Source: Crossiella cryophila (GTDB lineage: Bacteria; Actinomycetota; Actinomycetes; Mycobacteriales; Pseudonocardiaceae). Taken from it: a stretch of 64,000 bases of DNA. Positions 17,792-26,760 of the stretch are shown piece by piece. Position 1 is the first letter of the stretch. Every line of letters starts with the position of its first letter. The translations under genes were made by a program, and so were the position numbers. The notes beneath the pieces are model-generated. The model did no database searches. It saw only the letters and a program-made list of their open reading frames with translations, and was not told the DNA's origin. The stretch covers positions 1,426,001 to 1,490,000 of the forward strand of contig NZ_JACHMH010000001.1 in NCBI RefSeq assembly GCF_014204915.1. Direction: 5' to 3'.

Positions 17792-18724
17792 TCAGCCGGT
17801 CGCGGCCCGCAGGCTGTCCATGGCGTGCCGGACATGGCCGCTGCTGGCCTCCAGCGCCCTGGTGGCGGTCTCGGTGTCCACTCCGGAGAGCAGGCACACC
17901 AGCGCGGTCTTCACATCGCCCTCGGCGGCCAGCAGCGCCGCCGAACAGGTCTTCTCATCCAGCCCGGTGGCCTCGCCCAGGATGACCAGCGACCGCCCGC
18001 GCAGCTTGGCGTTGGTGGCCTTCATGCTGACCATCAGGTTGGAGTAGGTGCGGCCCAGCCGGACCATCACCGCGGTGGAGAAGGAGGTCAGCACCAGCTT
18101 CTGCGCGGTGCCCGCCTTCATCCTGGTGGAGCCGGCGATGGCCTCCGGACCGGTGTCCACGGCCAGCCGCACGTCCACGTCCACCCCGGCGATCGCGGCC
18201 GGGTTGGCCGAGACCAGCCCGGTGCGCGCGCCCAGCCGCCGGGCCGCGGCCAGCGCGGAGAGCACGAACGGGGTGCGCCCTGACGCGGCGAGGCCGAGCA
18301 CGAAGTCCTTGGGGGAGGCGTGTTCGGCGATCACCGCGGCCCCGGCCTCCAGGCTGTCCTCGGCGTCCTCGACGGCCTGCCGCAGCGCGGCCGCACCGCC
18401 GGCGTGGTGGGCCAGGAACCAGTCCGTCGGCGCGCTGAAGGTCGGCACCAGCTCGGCCGCGTCCAGCGTGGCCAGCCGACCGGAGGTGCCCGCTCCGACG
18501 TAGTGCACCCGGCCGCCGGAACGCAGCGACTCCACCGCGAAGTCCACCGCCCTGGCCAGCTCCGGCAGCACCAGCGCGACCGCGCCGGGGACCAGCTGGT
18601 CCTCGGCGTTGATCATGCGCAGCATGTCCTCGGTTGGCAGCTGGTCGAGTTCGAGCGTGCGTGGGTTGCGGCGTTCCGTCGGCGAGTCCACCCGGACCGA
18701 GGGACGCGGCGTGGGGAAGCTCAT
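17792..18724 (-). CDS. murQ: N-acetylmuramic acid 6-phosphate etherase
   Basis: A 310-residue cytoplasmic SIS-domain lyase that splits MurNAc-6-phosphate into GlcNAc-6-phosphate and D-lactate. The SIS phosphate loop is VGAGTSGRLATLDAAELVPTF, including the catalytic glutamate. A second signature is STRMKAGTAQKLVL. Length is normal. ATG 18724 overlaps the stop of the upstream regulator (ATGA), so the two form a tight operon. Confidence 0.96.
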   Translation of the reverse strand: MSFPTPRPSVRVDSPTERRNPRTLELDQLPTEDMLRMINAEDQLVPGAVALVLPELARAVDFAVESLRSGGRVHYVGAGTSGRLATLDAAELVPTFSAPTDWFLAHHAGGAAALRQAVEDAEDSLEAGAAVIAEHASPKDFVLGLAASGRTPFVLSALAAARRLGARTGLVSANPAAIAGVDVDVRLAVDTGPEAIAGSTRMKAGTAQKLVLTSFSTAVMVRLGRTYSNLMVSMKATNAKLRGRSLVILGEATGLDEKTCSAALLAAEGDVKTALVCLLSGVDTETATRALEASSGHVRHAMDSLRAATG

Positions 18725-19656
18725 TTGCCGGTCTCCCGCTGGCGGCGCCTGCCGTCCGGGCGCGGCCCGAGCCGGTGCCCGCTGACCGCCTCGAAGGTGG
18801 CCTCCAGGGCCGCCGTCGCGGAGCCGTGGTGGCGCTGGGCCACCCCGACGAACAGGCAGTCGATCACGGTGAGCTGGGCGATCCGGCTCGCGGTCGCACC
18901 GGAGCGGAAGGTGGTCTCCCTGGCCGCGGTGGTCAGCACGTAGTCGGCGACCTCGGCGATGGGGGAGCGCGGGAAGTTGGTGAGGGCGACCGTGGTCGCG
19001 CCCCGGCTGCGGGCCACCCGCAGCGCCTCCACGGTGTCCGCGGTGGCGCCGGTGTGCGAGATGCCCACCGCCACATCGCCCTTGGACAGCACCGCGGCGG
19101 AGGTCAGCGCGATGTGGGTGTCGCTCCAGGCGAAGCTGATCCGCCCGATGCGGTGCAGTTTCTGCTGCAGGTCCATGGCCACGAAGGCGCTGGCGCCCAC
19201 GCCGTAGACGTCCACCCGGCCCGCCGCGGACATGGCCTCGACGACCTTCTCCAGCTCCACCACGTCGAGCTGGTCGGCGGTCTCCTCGACCGCGCGGGCA
19301 TCGGCGAAGGAGACCTTGCTGACCACCTGGCGCAGGTCGTCGCCCTGGCCGATGTCACTGCCGAGATCGCGGTCGGCGCGGGCCGCGGTGCGCGCGGTGT
19401 CCGCGGCCAGCGCGATGCGCAGGTCCGGGTAGCCGCCGACGCCGATGGCCTTGCAGAAGCGGGTCACCGTGGTCTCGCTGGTGCCGGCGGCCTCGGCGAC
19501 CTCGGTGATGGAGCGGTGCGCGACCACGGCCGGATCGCTGAGCACCACCTGGGCCACTCGCTGCTCGGCCCGTGCGAGTCCCGGGAACAGGGAGCGGATC
19601 CGTACCAACGGACTCGTGTCAGCGATGTCCGGGGCCGAGCCAAGGGAAGAGGCCAT
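18721..19656 (-). CDS. murR: RpiR-family regulator, MurR-like
   Basis: A 311-residue regulator with an N-terminal RpiR helix-turn-helix (about 40-75, ITEVAEAAGTSETTVTRFCK) and a C-terminal SIS sugar-phosphate domain (about 145-270, VDVYGVGASAFVAMDL). Coupling to murQ suggests it senses MurNAc-6-phosphate, as Escherichia coli MurR does. ATG 19656 is preceded by a TAAGTT -10 element and an 11-base palindrome, consistent with autorepression. Confidence 0.9.
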   Translation of the reverse strand: MASSLGSAPDIADTSPLVRIRSLFPGLARAEQRVAQVVLSDPAVVAHRSITEVAEAAGTSETTVTRFCKAIGVGGYPDLRIALAADTARTAARADRDLGSDIGQGDDLRQVVSKVSFADARAVEETADQLDVVELEKVVEAMSAAGRVDVYGVGASAFVAMDLQQKLHRIGRISFAWSDTHIALTSAAVLSKGDVAVGISHTGATADTVEALRVARSRGATTVALTNFPRSPIAEVADYVLTTAARETTFRSGATASRIAQLTVIDCLFVGVAQRHHGSATAALEATFEAVSGHRLGPRPDGRRRQRETGK

Positions 19657-19662
19657 GTCGGA

Positions 19663-19679
19663 AACTTACTAACAGTTAG
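19663..19679 (-). promoter_or_regulatory. murR promoter and candidate MurR operator
   Basis: The reverse-strand -10 element TAAGTT (19668-19663) ends 6 bases before the murR ATG. Immediately upstream is the odd-length palindrome CTAAC-A-GTTAG at 19669-19679. This places it in the promoter spacer, where a repressor would block polymerase. Confidence 0.5.
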
Positions 19680-20077
19680 GCAGAGAATCAACAGGTCATC
19701 TGGCGTCTTTGTGCTGCCTCAGCCCACTGTAACCCCGTTACCGCGCGGTGTTGAGGAAGAACTTTCGGCGGCTGATAACGGGCAAATGGTCACCGTTGTC
19801 CTTCAATCGAACGACACCGGGGATTCATGTTCTGCCGCAGGTCAGGGCCGTGAGCGGGGCGTTCGAATGTCACCGCCGTCTTAAGTCTGCCAAGATCATC
19901 GGATCTGTGCACACAGTCCCCCGCCGGACTCCGTTCGGCTTAGTCAGCGGGGTCGATTAGCCCGTTCGTGTCTCCGAATCGTTACGCCCCGGTGTCGCCC
20001 CTGGAACCGGGGGTTGACGTGCTCGAACCCGTACCGACACCGGTACGTGTTGTGCCCGGTAAGCCGGGTTCGCGGCA
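19680..20077. other. Spacer between the two halves of the recycling cluster
   Basis: About 400 bases with lower G+C and no credible gene. Two short hairpins, CGTACC...GGTACG near 20030-20047 and CCCGG...CCGGG at 20055-20068, lie downstream of the serine hydrolase stop and may add to termination. Confidence 0.45.
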
Positions 20078-20096
20078 GTGGTGAGTCCTTCACCAC
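20078..20096 (-). terminator. Hairpin after serine hydrolase gene
   Basis: GTGGTGA (20078-20084) and TCACCAC (20090-20096) form a 7-base-pair stem just after the stop at 20101. It has no clear T-run. Confidence 0.45.
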
Positions 20097-20100
20097 ATCG

Positions 20101-21840
20101 TCATCTGCTGACCGTGGTCCAGCCCTGCGCGGTGAGTGCTTCCGGGTGCTTCTCGGCGTCCAGCAGCACGCCCCGGCGGTCGCTGATCCGGATGCCGTCG
20201 AGGAAGACCCCGCGGCCGGTGTACTGCTTGTCGCTGGCGTAGCGCCAGCGCAGGGTGACCGAGGCGGCCACTGGCAGCTCGGCGGAAACCCGCCACCAGG
20301 CCCGGTGCCCGGCTCCGGTCAGCGCGGTCACCGCGTCCGCGGGCGCGCCCGCTCCGGTGGCGGTCAGGGTCAGCGGCTGCCAGTTCACCCCGCCGTCCAC
20401 GCTGGCCTCCACGGTCACCTTGTCGGTGCTCTCGGTGTCGACGAAGGCGGCGAAGTTCAGCCGGGCCGGTCCGCGCTGGTAGAGCGCGCCGGTGCGCAGC
20501 GTGGCGGCCTGCTCCTCGTTGGCCGCGGAGTGCCAGGCGTCCTTGCCGTGCCGCGGCTGCACCGCGAGGGACTGGGCGAAGCCCTGGGCCAGGGCACGCC
20601 GGGCCGGGTTGTTGGAGCCCCAGGCCCGGGACGGGTGCACCCGGTTGGACAGCAGCACCGCGACCGAGCGGGACACCGGGTCGATGACCAGCGAGGTGCC
20701 GGTGAACCCGGTGTGCCCCGCGGTGCGCGGGCTGGACAGGCCCTCCATGTACCAGCGCTGGTCCAGCTCGAAGCCCAGGCCGTGCGCGTTGTCCGGGAAG
20801 CCGGTGTTGTGGTTGGTCATCATCTGCCGCAGCGTGCGCTCGCGCAGGATCCGGTGGCCGCGGTAGGTGCCGCCGTTGAGGATGGTCTGCCCGAGCACGG
20901 CCAGGTCGTCGGCGGTGCCGAACACCCCGGCGTGCCCGGCCACGCCACCGAGTGACCAGGCGTTCTCGTCGTGCACCTCGCCGCGCACCATGCCGCGGGC
21001 CGGCGTGGTCATGAACTCGGTGGCCGCGGTCCGCGCCTTGTCGGCCGGGTTGTAGCCGGTGTCCCGCATGCCCAGCGGCTCGGTGATCCCCTTGCGCACC
21101 AGCACATCGAGGGGATCGCCGGTGACCTTCTCCACCAGCACGCCGAGTGCGATCAGGTTGAGGTCGGAGTAGATGTAGGCCTTGCCGGGCGGCTGCTGGA
21201 GTTTGGCGGTGAGCGCGCCCAGGATCCGGCTGGGCTTGTCCGGGTGGTCCCGCCACAGCGGCAGGAACGGCGGCAGCCCCGAGGTGTGGGTGAGCAGCTG
21301 TTCGACGGTGATGGCGTCCTTGCCGTTGGCCGCGAACTCCGGCAGGTAACTGGCCACCGTGCGGGCCAGGTCCACCCGGCCCGCCTCGACCTGCTGCATG
21401 ACCGCGATCGAGGTGAACAGCTTGGAGATCGAGGCCAGGTCGAAGATCGTGTCCGTGCGCATCGGCGCCTGCTGCTCCGGCGGCAGCTCGGTGCCGATGC
21501 CGTCGGCGTAGCGCAGGGCCTGGCCGGTCGCGGTCCTGGTGACCACCCTGCCGTCGTGCGCCAGCAGCGTCACCGCGCCCGCGAACAGCGGTTTCGCCGT
21601 GCCCTGCGGCTGCGTCCAGTTCCTGATCTTCTCCAGCGCGGCGTTGATCGGCGCCGGATCCAGCCCCGCGCGCTCCGGGGTCGAAGCGCGCAGGGTGGTC
21701 CAGAAGGGGGCGAAGCCCGGATGCGGGCGGTCGAAGCGGCCGGACACCCCGCCACTGTCACCTGTTTCCGCCGCCGCGGCCGGTAGACCCGCGGTGAGCA
21801 GTGCGAGCAGCAGCACGGGCACGATCATCCGGCGACGCAT
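20101..21840 (-). CDS. Secreted serine hydrolase, AmiE-like (beta-lactamase fold)
   Basis: A 579-residue exported protein with a Sec signal peptide (about 1-24, cleavage after AAA). The penicillin-binding/class C beta-lactamase fold follows: SISK nucleophile motif (about residue 139), YSDLN in the second-motif position and HTGFTG as third motif. A C-terminal beta-rich domain (about 450-579) may bind glycan or wall. In B. subtilis the equivalent member of the MurNAc operon, AmiE (YbbE), is a MurNAc-L-alanine amidase that frees peptides from muropeptides, and the same role is inferred here. It follows namZ by about 10 bases. Confidence 0.87.
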   Translation of the reverse strand: MRRRMIVPVLLLALLTAGLPAAAAETGDSGGVSGRFDRPHPGFAPFWTTLRASTPERAGLDPAPINAALEKIRNWTQPQGTAKPLFAGAVTLLAHDGRVVTRTATGQALRYADGIGTELPPEQQAPMRTDTIFDLASISKLFTSIAVMQQVEAGRVDLARTVASYLPEFAANGKDAITVEQLLTHTSGLPPFLPLWRDHPDKPSRILGALTAKLQQPPGKAYIYSDLNLIALGVLVEKVTGDPLDVLVRKGITEPLGMRDTGYNPADKARTAATEFMTTPARGMVRGEVHDENAWSLGGVAGHAGVFGTADDLAVLGQTILNGGTYRGHRILRERTLRQMMTNHNTGFPDNAHGLGFELDQRWYMEGLSSPRTAGHTGFTGTSLVIDPVSRSVAVLLSNRVHPSRAWGSNNPARRALAQGFAQSLAVQPRHGKDAWHSAANEEQAATLRTGALYQRGPARLNFAAFVDTESTDKVTVEASVDGGVNWQPLTLTATGAGAPADAVTALTGAGHRAWWRVSAELPVAASVTLRWRYASDKQYTGRGVFLDGIRISDRRGVLLDAEKHPEALTAQGWTTVSR

Positions 21841-21849
21841 GGATCCCCC

Positions 21850-23118
21850 TCAGCGGTACAGCAGGTACTGGGCGCGATGACGGCGGAAATCGGTCTGCTC
21901 CTGGCGGTAGGAGCCGACGATCTCCTCGGTGCTCGCACCGCGGTCGACCATGTCCTTGAGGCGCTCGGTGCCCCACAGCTTGTGGATGAAGTTGTCCGGC
22001 CGCCAGCCGAACAGCTCCGGGTACAGCCGTTTCGCCAACACGATCATGGCCACCCCGGCCTGGATCGGGTCGAAGGCGCGCGGATCGGTGAGCACCAGCT
22101 GCACGCCACCGCAGTTGACGTTGACGTGCTTGTTGAAGGTGGGCACGAAGTAGTTCTCCCGGAACAGCACACCCTTGAGCCCCAGCGCGTTGAGCGCCTC
22201 CGCCCAGCGCCAGTCGATCTTGGGCAGGCCGACCGTCTCGAACGGCCGGGTGGTGCCCCTGCCCTCCGACAGCAGGGTGCCCTCGAACAGGCAGGTGCCC
22301 GGGTATACCAGCGCGGTCTCCGGCGTGGGCATGTTCGGGCTCGGCGGCACCCAGTGCAGGCCGGTGCTCGCGAAGAGCATGTCCCGCCGCCAGTTCCGCA
22401 CCGGCACCACGTCGAGCTGCTCGACCCGCTTGCCGGTCTCGGCTGGCAGGAAGGTGTCGTTGTAGAGCCGGGCCAGCTCGCCCATGGTCATGCCGTGCCG
22501 CAGCGCGATCGCCTTGCGGCCGACCCCGGAGGCGTGTTTCGGGTCCAGCTGCGGACCGTGCGCCTGCCCGCCGATCGGGTTGGGCCGGTCCAGCACCAGC
22601 ACGGCCGCGCCGGTGAGCACGGCGGCCTGCATCGCGGTGTAGAGCATCCAGATGTAGGTGTAGAACCGCACGCCCACATCGGCGATGTCGAAGACCACCA
22701 CCTCGACGTTGGCCTTGCGGTACATCTCGGCCAGCTTCACCGCGGTCGCGCCGTAGGCGTCATAGACCCGGACCTTGGTGCGCGGATCGTCGTACTCGCC
22801 CTCGGAACCACCGGCCTGCGCGGTGCCGCGGAAACCGTGCTCCGGACCGAACACCCCGACCAGGTTGACCGCCCCGGAGGCGACCATGGTGTCCACCAGG
22901 TGCCCAAGCCCGTCGGAGAGCACCCCGGTCGGATTCGTCACCACCCCGACCCTGCGGCCCTTGAGCTGGGCGAACCCGTTGTCCGCCAACCGGTCCGCGC
23001 CGGTGCGCACCCTTCGCCGGTCGCCGCCCTCGGGTTCGGCCAGCGCCGTACCCGCGGTCAGCAACGGCACTGACAACGCCGAGGCGGCCAGGAAACCGCG
23101 CCTGCTCACACCATCCAT
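21850..23118 (-). CDS. namZ: NamZ-type exo-beta-N-acetylmuramidase (DUF1343/GH171)
   Basis: A 422-residue secreted hydrolase. The Tat signal is obvious (SRRGFLAAS then a hydrophobic stretch, about residues 5-30). The mature part shows DUF1343 hallmarks: TNPTGVLSDG, VFGPEHGFRG, DVGVRFYTYIWML and LDRPNPIGG. B. subtilis NamZ (YbbC) of this family removes terminal MurNAc from glycan chains. ATG 23118 follows a GGGAGA site by 9 bases; an upstream GTG at 23136 overlaps the nagZ stop but would add residues before the Tat motif. It sits between nagZ and the amidase-like gene. Confidence 0.92.
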   Translation of the reverse strand: MDGVSRRGFLAASALSVPLLTAGTALAEPEGGDRRRVRTGADRLADNGFAQLKGRRVGVVTNPTGVLSDGLGHLVDTMVASGAVNLVGVFGPEHGFRGTAQAGGSEGEYDDPRTKVRVYDAYGATAVKLAEMYRKANVEVVVFDIADVGVRFYTYIWMLYTAMQAAVLTGAAVLVLDRPNPIGGQAHGPQLDPKHASGVGRKAIALRHGMTMGELARLYNDTFLPAETGKRVEQLDVVPVRNWRRDMLFASTGLHWVPPSPNMPTPETALVYPGTCLFEGTLLSEGRGTTRPFETVGLPKIDWRWAEALNALGLKGVLFRENYFVPTFNKHVNVNCGGVQLVLTDPRAFDPIQAGVAMIVLAKRLYPELFGWRPDNFIHKLWGTERLKDMVDRGASTEEIVGSYRQEQTDFRRHRAQYLLYR

Positions 23119-23132
23119 GGCTGGATCTCCCG

Positions 23133-24917
23133 TCACCAGGTGAGGCCGAAGCCGAACGGGTACCGGATCTGCGCCGGGTCGCCCAGCACGGGCACGCCCA
23201 CCGGCAGCTTGCCGCTGGGTTTGGCCTCGCCGAAGAGCACCTTGGTCAGCGATTCCATCGACACCGCGGTGGCCGAATAGGTGGTCAGCCAGGTCTTCGC
23301 ATCCTCGATGGCCACGTCGTACGGATCCCGCACGGCCACCCCGACCACCGGTTTCCCGGTCGCCACCAGCCGTTTGACCAGCTCACGCTGTTGTGCGTCC
23401 GTGGTGGCCCGGTTCGTCAGCACCAACACCAGGTCCTGTCCCTCGGCCGCCGCGACCGCCTTGGCGATCACCGCCTCGGTCGGCTTGTCCCCGGTGACCT
23501 GCACGGTCGGCGTCACCCCGCGTGCGGTGAGCTTCTGCCCCAGCGCGGTGGCACTGCTCGACCCGGCCACCAGCACCTTGCCGGGCTTGGCGCGCAACGG
23601 AAGCAGTCCGGCGTCGTTGCGGACCGCGGTGACCGTGCGGTCGGTGACCTGCTGCGCGGTGGCCAGGTGCGCGGGGATGCCCACGACCTTGTCCACCGCG
23701 GCTTCATCGACCAGCGGATGGGTCAGCGCACCGCGCTTGATCTTGAGCAACAGCACCCGGAGCAGGCTCTCGTCGATCCGCCGCTCACTGATCTCGCCAC
23801 TGCGCACCGCGTCCAGCACGGCCTTGATCGCCACGTCCAGGTTCTTCGGCATCAGCAGCATGTCCGCGCCAGCCTTGAGTGCCAGCACCGGGATCTCCGC
23901 GTCCGGGTGCTTGATCCGCACCGCCTCCATCTGCAGCGAGTCGGTGATGATCACCCCGCGGTAGCCGAGCTGGCCACGCAACAGACCGGTCAGCATCTTC
24001 GGCGAGAGCGTGGCGGGCTCACCCGAGTCGTCCAGCTTGGGCGTCACGATGTGCGCACTCATGATCGAGTCCACGCCCGCCTTGATCGCGGCCTGGAACG
24101 GCGGCGCGTCCAGCTGCCGCCACTGCTCCGGGGTGTGGTTGATCACCGGCAGCGTGTAGTGGCTGTCCTGGTTGGTGTCCCCGTGCCCGGGGAAGTGCTT
24201 GACCGTTGCCGACACGCTCTGCCCGAACCGGCCCTGCTGATAGCCCTTGACCTGCGCGGTCACCTGCTGCGCGACCAGCTTCGGATCGCTGGAGAAGCTG
24301 CGCACGCCGATCACCGGGTTGGCCGGGTTGACGTTGACGTCGGCATCCGGCGCGAAGTTCTGGTTGATGCCCACCGCGCGCAGTTCCCGCCCGGTGATCT
24401 CCGCGGCCTGCCTGGCCAGTCCGGCGTCCCTGGCCGCCCCCAGCGCCATGCTGCCAGGGAACAGCGTCGCCGGCGAGCTGAACCGGGTGACCACGCCCTG
24501 CTCCTGGTCGGTGGAGATCAGCAGCGGCAACCGTGCCCCGCTGCTCATCGCCGCCCGCTGCAACCCGTTGGACAGCGCGGCGACCTGCTTGGGGTTGGCG
24601 AAGCTGTCCGTCCAGTTGAAGTAGATGACCCCGCCCAGGTGGTACTTGCGCACCACCTCCGCCGGGGTGGCCACCCCGTACTCGGCCAGGTTCTTCGGGT
24701 GCGCCGAGTCCGCGGCGGGCCCGTAGGCGTAGGTGACGAAGAGCTGCCCGACCTTCTGCTCCAGGGACATCCCGCGCATCCGCGTCGCCGCGGCCTGCTC
24801 CCCGGTCAGCGCCTCCGCTGCCGTCTCCGGTGTCGCGCTCGCGGGGAAAACCCCCATGACGGTGACCGCGGTCAGCGCCGAGAGCGCCGCCGCGAGTGGC
24901 CGGCCAACCTGGTGCAC
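23133..24917 (-). CDS. nagZ: Secreted beta-N-acetylglucosaminidase (GH3)
   Basis: A 594-residue GH3 enzyme with a Sec signal (about 1-30). The NagZ His-Asp dyad loop is in KHFPGHGDTNQDSH (about 243-256), and the nucleophile Asp is in GVIITDSLQMEAV. It has a second C-terminal domain, as in the two-domain extracellular Bacillus NagZ, unlike the single-domain cytoplasmic Gram-negative form. It removes non-reducing GlcNAc from wall fragments, exposing MurNAc for NamZ. GTG 24917 follows a GGGAGG site. Confidence 0.94.
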   Translation of the reverse strand: MHQVGRPLAAALSALTAVTVMGVFPASATPETAAEALTGEQAAATRMRGMSLEQKVGQLFVTYAYGPAADSAHPKNLAEYGVATPAEVVRKYHLGGVIYFNWTDSFANPKQVAALSNGLQRAAMSSGARLPLLISTDQEQGVVTRFSSPATLFPGSMALGAARDAGLARQAAEITGRELRAVGINQNFAPDADVNVNPANPVIGVRSFSSDPKLVAQQVTAQVKGYQQGRFGQSVSATVKHFPGHGDTNQDSHYTLPVINHTPEQWRQLDAPPFQAAIKAGVDSIMSAHIVTPKLDDSGEPATLSPKMLTGLLRGQLGYRGVIITDSLQMEAVRIKHPDAEIPVLALKAGADMLLMPKNLDVAIKAVLDAVRSGEISERRIDESLLRVLLLKIKRGALTHPLVDEAAVDKVVGIPAHLATAQQVTDRTVTAVRNDAGLLPLRAKPGKVLVAGSSSATALGQKLTARGVTPTVQVTGDKPTEAVIAKAVAAAEGQDLVLVLTNRATTDAQQRELVKRLVATGKPVVGVAVRDPYDVAIEDAKTWLTTYSATAVSMESLTKVLFGEAKPSGKLPVGVPVLGDPAQIRYPFGFGLTW

Positions 24918-25024
24918 CGATGCCTCCCTGCTGGTCAGGACTAGTTCGGGTAACTCTTCACAAAAAGGACTAGGTTGCCTGCAAGTTACTGACGTGATCT
25001 GGACGGGTCAACGGCCGTACGGCG

Positions 25025-25879
25025 TCATTTGAACCCGGTCTGCGCGATCCCCTGCACGATCTGACGCTGCATGAACAGGAACACCACGACCACCGGCGCC
25101 ATCGTCACCACGCTCATCGCCAGGATCAGGTTGAACGGAACCACCTCCTCCGCGGCGAAGCGGGCCAGCGCCACCTGCAGGGTGTAGGTGTGCTCGTCCT
25201 GGGCCACCACCAGCGGCCACAGGAAATCGTTCCACCGCCACACCACCGAGAAGATCGCCACCACCGCCAGTGCGGGCTTGCACAACGGCAGCACCACCCG
25301 CAGGAAGATCCGCGGCTCGCCGGCGCCGTCGATCCGGGCCGCCTCGATCAGCTCATCCGGGATGGTCAACATGTACTGGCGCAACAGGAACACCCCGGTC
25401 GGCGTGGCCGCGGCCGGGATGATGAGGCCCCACAACGAGTTCACCAGTCCCAGATCGGCCACCACCTGGTAGACCGGGATGAAGATGACCTGCAACGGCA
25501 CCATGATCGTGCCGAGGATGATGAGGAACAGCGTGGTCCGGCCGCGGAAGTTGTACTTGGCCAGCGCGTAGGCCGCCATCGTGTTGACCACCAGCGTCAG
25601 CACCGTCGCGGCCACCGTGACCAGCACGCTGTTGCGCAGATACACCGCGAAATTGAAGCGCCCCAGCGCGTCCACGTAGTTGTCCGGCCGGAAACTCTCC
25701 GGCAGCAACCGCGGCGGCCGCAACGACAACTCGGTGCTGGACTTGAACGAGGACAACACCGTCCACAGCACCGGGGCCAGCACCAGCAACGCCAGCGCCA
25801 CCAGTCCCGTGTAGGCCAGCACCTTCCCGGCAGGCGGCATCGGCCTGCCGCCGATCCCGGTCCACCGCGGCGGACTCAC
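25025..25879 (-). CDS. Sugar ABC transporter permease (CUT1, MalG-like)
   Basis: A 284-residue inner-membrane permease with six spans. The EAA cytoplasmic loop is EAARIDGAGEPRIFLRVVLP (about 190-209). GTG 25879 overlaps the stop of the partner permease (GTGA); an ATG at 25840 is an alternative. It probably imports a wall-derived amino sugar, inferred from the adjoining nagZ-namZ genes. No ATPase is encoded nearby. Confidence 0.92.
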   Translation of the reverse strand: MSPPRWTGIGGRPMPPAGKVLAYTGLVALALLVLAPVLWTVLSSFKSSTELSLRPPRLLPESFRPDNYVDALGRFNFAVYLRNSVLVTVAATVLTLVVNTMAAYALAKYNFRGRTTLFLIILGTIMVPLQVIFIPVYQVVADLGLVNSLWGLIIPAAATPTGVFLLRQYMLTIPDELIEAARIDGAGEPRIFLRVVLPLCKPALAVVAIFSVVWRWNDFLWPLVVAQDEHTYTLQVALARFAAEEVVPFNLILAMSVVTMAPVVVVFLFMQRQIVQGIAQTGFK

Positions 25880-26760
25880 ACCGCCTCCCGCCGCCGGGCC
25901 AGCCCGAACTGCACCAGCGTGACCAGCAGGATCACCACGAACAACAGCACCGACCCCGCCGAGGCCAGCCCGTAGCTGATGGGCGATTCGAACCCGCGCT
26001 GGTAGATGTACTGCACCAGCAACGTGGTCGCGCCCAGCGGACCACCGCCGGTGAGGCTGTAGAGGAAGTCGAAGGACTGGAACCCGGCGATGGTGGCCAG
26101 CACCAGCACCACCAGCGTGGTGGGCCGCAACAACGGCACCGTGATCAGCCGGAACCGCTGCCACGGCCCGGCCCCGTCCAGCGCGGCCGCCTCATGCAGG
26201 TGCGGATCGATCGCCTGCAACCCGGCGAGCAGGATCAACGCGTAGAAACCCAGGTGGATCCACACCCCGACCCCCACCGCGGCCACCATCGCCAGCGCCG
26301 GGTCGACCAGCCAGCCCGGCGTCGGCAGCCCCAGCCCGCCGAGCACGGTGTTGATCAACCCGCCGCGGCCCTGCAACAACCAGCCCCACACCAGGCCGAC
26401 CACCACGGGGGAGAGCACCATCGGCAGGAAGAAGGTGGCCCGGAAGAACCCGCGCCCGCGCAGCCGCCGGTTGAGCAGCACCGCCACTCCCAGCGCCACC
26501 AGCACCGAGATCAGCACGTAGGCCAGCACGAACACCAGCGTGTTGGCCGCGGCGGACCAGAACTGCTCGTCGGAGAGGATCCGCCGGTAGTTGTCCAGGC
26601 CGACCGGGCGGAAGGTACGGCCGTTGCTGCTCTCGTAGAAGCTGATGTTGACGCTGTTCAGCGCCGGGTAGATGGTGAAAACCCCGAAGATCAGCAGGTT
26701 CGGCAGGAGGAAGAGGTAGGGCGCGAGCCGCTGACCCCAGCCGATCCGCCGCCCGGTCAC
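25876..26760 (-). CDS. Sugar ABC transporter permease (CUT1, MalF/UgpA-like)
   Basis: A 294-residue six-span permease. The EAA loop is HEAAALDGAGPWQRFRLITV (about 190-209). GTG 26760 overlaps the binding-protein stop, and its own stop overlaps the second permease, so the three proteins are made in a fixed ratio. Confidence 0.92.
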   Translation of the reverse strand: MTGRRIGWGQRLAPYLFLLPNLLIFGVFTIYPALNSVNISFYESSNGRTFRPVGLDNYRRILSDEQFWSAAANTLVFVLAYVLISVLVALGVAVLLNRRLRGRGFFRATFFLPMVLSPVVVGLVWGWLLQGRGGLINTVLGGLGLPTPGWLVDPALAMVAAVGVGVWIHLGFYALILLAGLQAIDPHLHEAAALDGAGPWQRFRLITVPLLRPTTLVVLVLATIAGFQSFDFLYSLTGGGPLGATTLLVQYIYQRGFESPISYGLASAGSVLLFVVILLVTLVQFGLARRREAV

